64,000 bases of DNA from Streptomyces mirabilis. GTDB taxonomy: Bacteria; Actinomycetota; Actinomycetes; Streptomycetales; Streptomycetaceae. Of this stretch, positions 62,468-64,000 are shown one piece after another. Both the position numbers and the translations under genes were made by a program. The notes beneath the pieces are model-generated. The model saw only the letters and a program-made list of their open reading frames with translations, was not told the DNA's origin and did not search any database. Positions within the stretch are counted from its first letter, which is position 1. Each line of letters starts with the position of its first letter. The DNA is taken from positions 8,308,001 to 8,372,000 of the forward strand of contig NZ_JBCJKP010000001.1 in NCBI RefSeq assembly GCF_039503195.1, in the 5' to 3' direction.

Positions 62468-63640
62468 GTGGCGGACTCTGCTGTGAAGACGACACGTGCG
62501 GGCACCGGGCGTGTTCCGCGGGTGCTGATCGCCGCGGACAAGTTCAAGGGGTCGCTGACCGCCGTGCAGGTCGCGGAGCGCGTCATGGCCGGGCTGCGCC
62601 GCGTCGTGCCGGGTGTCGAGGTCGAGGCGCTGCCCGTGGCCGACGGCGGCGACGGGACCGTGGACGCGGCGGTCGCGGCCGGGTTCGAGCGGCGGGAGGT
62701 GCGGGTCGCCGGCCCGCTGGGCGACGAGCTCACCGCCGCCTTCGCGCTGCGCGACGACACCGCGGTGGTGGAGATGGCGGAGGCGAGCGGATTGCAGCGG
62801 CTGCCCGCCGGGGTGTTCGCGCCGCTGACGTCGTCCACGTACGGGTCCGGGGAGCTGCTGCGGGCCGCGCTGGACGCAGGGGCCCGCACGATCGTGTTCG
62901 GCGTGGGCGGGAGCGCGACGACGGACGGCGGGGCGGGGATGCTGTCCGCGCTCGGGGCGCGGTTCGTGGACGCGGAGGGGGAGCCGGTGGCTCCCGGCGG
63001 TGCGGCGCTCAGTGACGTGGCGACCGCGGACCTCTCCGGCCTGGACCCCCGCCTGTCCTCCGTGGACTTCGTCCTCGCCAGCGACGTGGACAACCCGCTC
63101 ACCGGGCCGAAGGGCGCGCCCGCCGTGTACGGCCCCCAGAAGGGGGCGAGCCCCGACGACGTGGAGATCCTGGACGCGGCCCTCGGACACTTCGCCGCGG
63201 TTCTGGAGAAGTCGATCGGGTCCAGGGCCACGGAGTACGCCGCGGCGCCGGGGGCGGGAGCCGCGGGTGGCATCGGCTACGGTGCGCTGGTCCTGGGCGC
63301 CCGGTTCCGTCCCGGTATCGAGGTGATGCTCGATGTCCTCGGCTTCGCGCCCGCGCTGGAGAGGGCCACCCTGGTGATCACCGGTGAGGGGTCCCTCGAC
63401 GAACAGACCCTCCACGGCAAGGCTCCGGCGGGGGTGGCCGCGGCCGCCCGTGCCGCGGGCAAGGAGGTCGTCGCGGTGTGCGGGCGCCTGGCACTGCGCC
63501 CGGAGGCGCTCGGCAGGGCCGGCTTCCGGCGCGCGTACCCCCTCACGGAGGTCGAGCCCGACATCGCGCGATGCATCTCCGACGCGGGGCCGATCCTGGA
63601 GACGGTGGCGCAGCACATCGCCCGCGACTTCCTGACCTGA
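62468..63640 (+). CDS. glycerate kinase
   Basis: A 390-residue glycerate kinase (GarK/GlxK family) that phosphorylates glycerate. LIAADKFKGSLTAVQVAE at the N-terminus, PVADGGDGTVDA, the FGVGGSATTDGGAGML glycine-rich loop and VITGEGSLDEQTLHGKAP are all conserved. GTG 62468 follows AAGGGG by 8 bases; the upstream open frame to 62243 is not coding. It ends 40 bases before a very strong terminator at 63681-63728. Confidence 0.93.
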   Translation: MADSAVKTTRAGTGRVPRVLIAADKFKGSLTAVQVAERVMAGLRRVVPGVEVEALPVADGGDGTVDAAVAAGFERREVRVAGPLGDELTAAFALRDDTAVVEMAEASGLQRLPAGVFAPLTSSTYGSGELLRAALDAGARTIVFGVGGSATTDGGAGMLSALGARFVDAEGEPVAPGGAALSDVATADLSGLDPRLSSVDFVLASDVDNPLTGPKGAPAVYGPQKGASPDDVEILDAALGHFAAVLEKSIGSRATEYAAAPGAGAAGGIGYGALVLGARFRPGIEVMLDVLGFAPALERATLVITGEGSLDEQTLHGKAPAGVAAAARAAGKEVVAVCGRLALRPEALGRAGFRRAYPLTEVEPDIARCISDAGPILETVAQHIARDFLT

Positions 63641-63680
63641 CCCGTCCCGGGGGACGACGAGGTACGAGGTACGAAGAGGT

Positions 63681-63728
63681 ACGACGAAGGGGCCCGAACC
63701 GGTTGTCCGGTTCGGGCCCCTTCGTCGT
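63681..63728. terminator. strong bidirectional terminator
   Basis: A perfect 22-base stem (63681-63702 with 63707-63728) and a 4-base loop TTGT, containing GGGGCCCGAACCGG on one side. It lies between the convergent glycerate kinase and the small membrane protein gene, so it can stop transcripts from both sides. Short GAGGTACGA-like direct repeats precede it. Confidence 0.9.
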
Positions 63729-63741
63729 GTACGAGGAAAAG

Positions 63742-63990
63742 CTACGGCAGCTGCGCCGCCCGTGCCTCACGCCGGTTGTCGCGGAAGTTGTTCACCCGCC
63801 GAGCCGTCGCGAACAGCGGAATCACCGCGCCCATGACGAGCTGCAGCGCACAGCCGGTCTGGAGCAGGAGCTGACCGCTGGGTGCGTCGAAGGCCCACGC
63901 CGCCAGCAGACCCATGGACAGGACGATCCAGGCGAGCATCGCCACCGCGAGGCGGCCCCGCGGCTTCGGGTACTCCACCCGGCTCACCAT
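63742..63990 (-). CDS. small membrane protein of unknown function, start near window edge
   Basis: An 82-residue protein with two helices (LAVAMLAWIVLSMGLLAAWA and LQLVMGAVIPLFATARRV) and a basic C-terminus (RRVNNFRDNRREARAAQLP). It resembles conserved short Streptomyces membrane proteins of unknown role. ATG 63990 is ten bases from the window edge, so a longer start outside the window cannot be excluded. Confidence 0.6.
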   Translation of the reverse strand: MVSRVEYPKPRGRLAVAMLAWIVLSMGLLAAWAFDAPSGQLLLQTGCALQLVMGAVIPLFATARRVNNFRDNRREARAAQLP

Positions 63991-64000
63991 CAGCCACGCC

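Overview
The window is high-GC actinomycete DNA, most likely Streptomyces. Real frames have almost only G or C at third codon positions, GTG and TTG starts are common, genes overlap by ATGA or GTGA, and families typical of Streptomyces occur (BlaI/M56 pairs, GPP34, COG4705 membrane proteins, SAV_2336-type proteins, CU044_2847/Trypco1). I saw no rRNA, tRNA, CRISPR array or intact insertion sequence.

Bases 1-26418, all on the minus strand, form one exopolysaccharide or capsule-type operon of 20 genes, transcribed from right to left and running off the left edge. Order of transcription: initiating sugar-phosphate transferase, AlgD-like nucleotide-sugar dehydrogenase, GT4 transferase, two Wzz-like copolymerases with degenerate kinase-like domains, AsnB-like amidotransferase, a dehydrogenase/Gfo-Idh fusion, heparinase II/III, beta-helix lipoprotein, Wzy-like polymerase, second GT4, a sugar-modifying block (C-methyltransferase, cytidylyltransferase-like NTase, PIG-L deacetylase, SDR epimerase, DUF4910 protein), Wzx-like flippase, GT2, pyruvyl transferase, RmlC-like epimerase and a class III aminotransferase. 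Together they supply initiation, assembly, export, decoration and trimming of a Wzx/Wzy-type polymer with an unusual C-methylated, possibly amino, pyruvylated sugar.

Bases 26419-27979 are a scar: an AT-richer promoter region, two unidentified coding relics and the C-terminal half of a macro-domain protein. This may be the edge of the polysaccharide island. Bases 27980-35100 carry small metabolic and regulatory genes (P-loop kinase, NTF2-like protein, SDR, LysR, muconolactone isomerase-like protein, MFS, GPP34, hydrolase, TetR). The TetR gene and the SDR gene share an identical 15-base operator-like site. A polyprenyl synthetase pseudogene with three frameshifts follows.

Bases 36600-46721 are envelope-stress-like: a COG4705 membrane protein, two separate BlaI/M56 pairs each with its own operator sequence, a membrane glycosyltransferase plus LPG-synthase-like flippase, a histidine kinase/response regulator pair, and DedA plus PAP2 genes for lipid-carrier recycling. 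Bases 46800-51324 hold a P-type ATPase relic, Ada/AlkA and Ogt alkylation repair, an intact SIR2 deacylase, a broken SIR2 copy and a lysozyme-like protein.

Bases 53428-60455 are the most interesting part: a four-gene overlapping operon of Trypco1, trypsin-VMAP, MoxR AAA ATPase and a 1156-residue protein that joins a vWA-like domain, a pseudokinase and a MinD-like NTPase with an altered P-loop. It fits the predicted vWA-MoxR-VMAP class of biological conflict systems. A NUDIX hydrolase, an ADP-ribosylglycohydrolase, glycerate kinase with a strong terminator, and a small membrane protein close the window.
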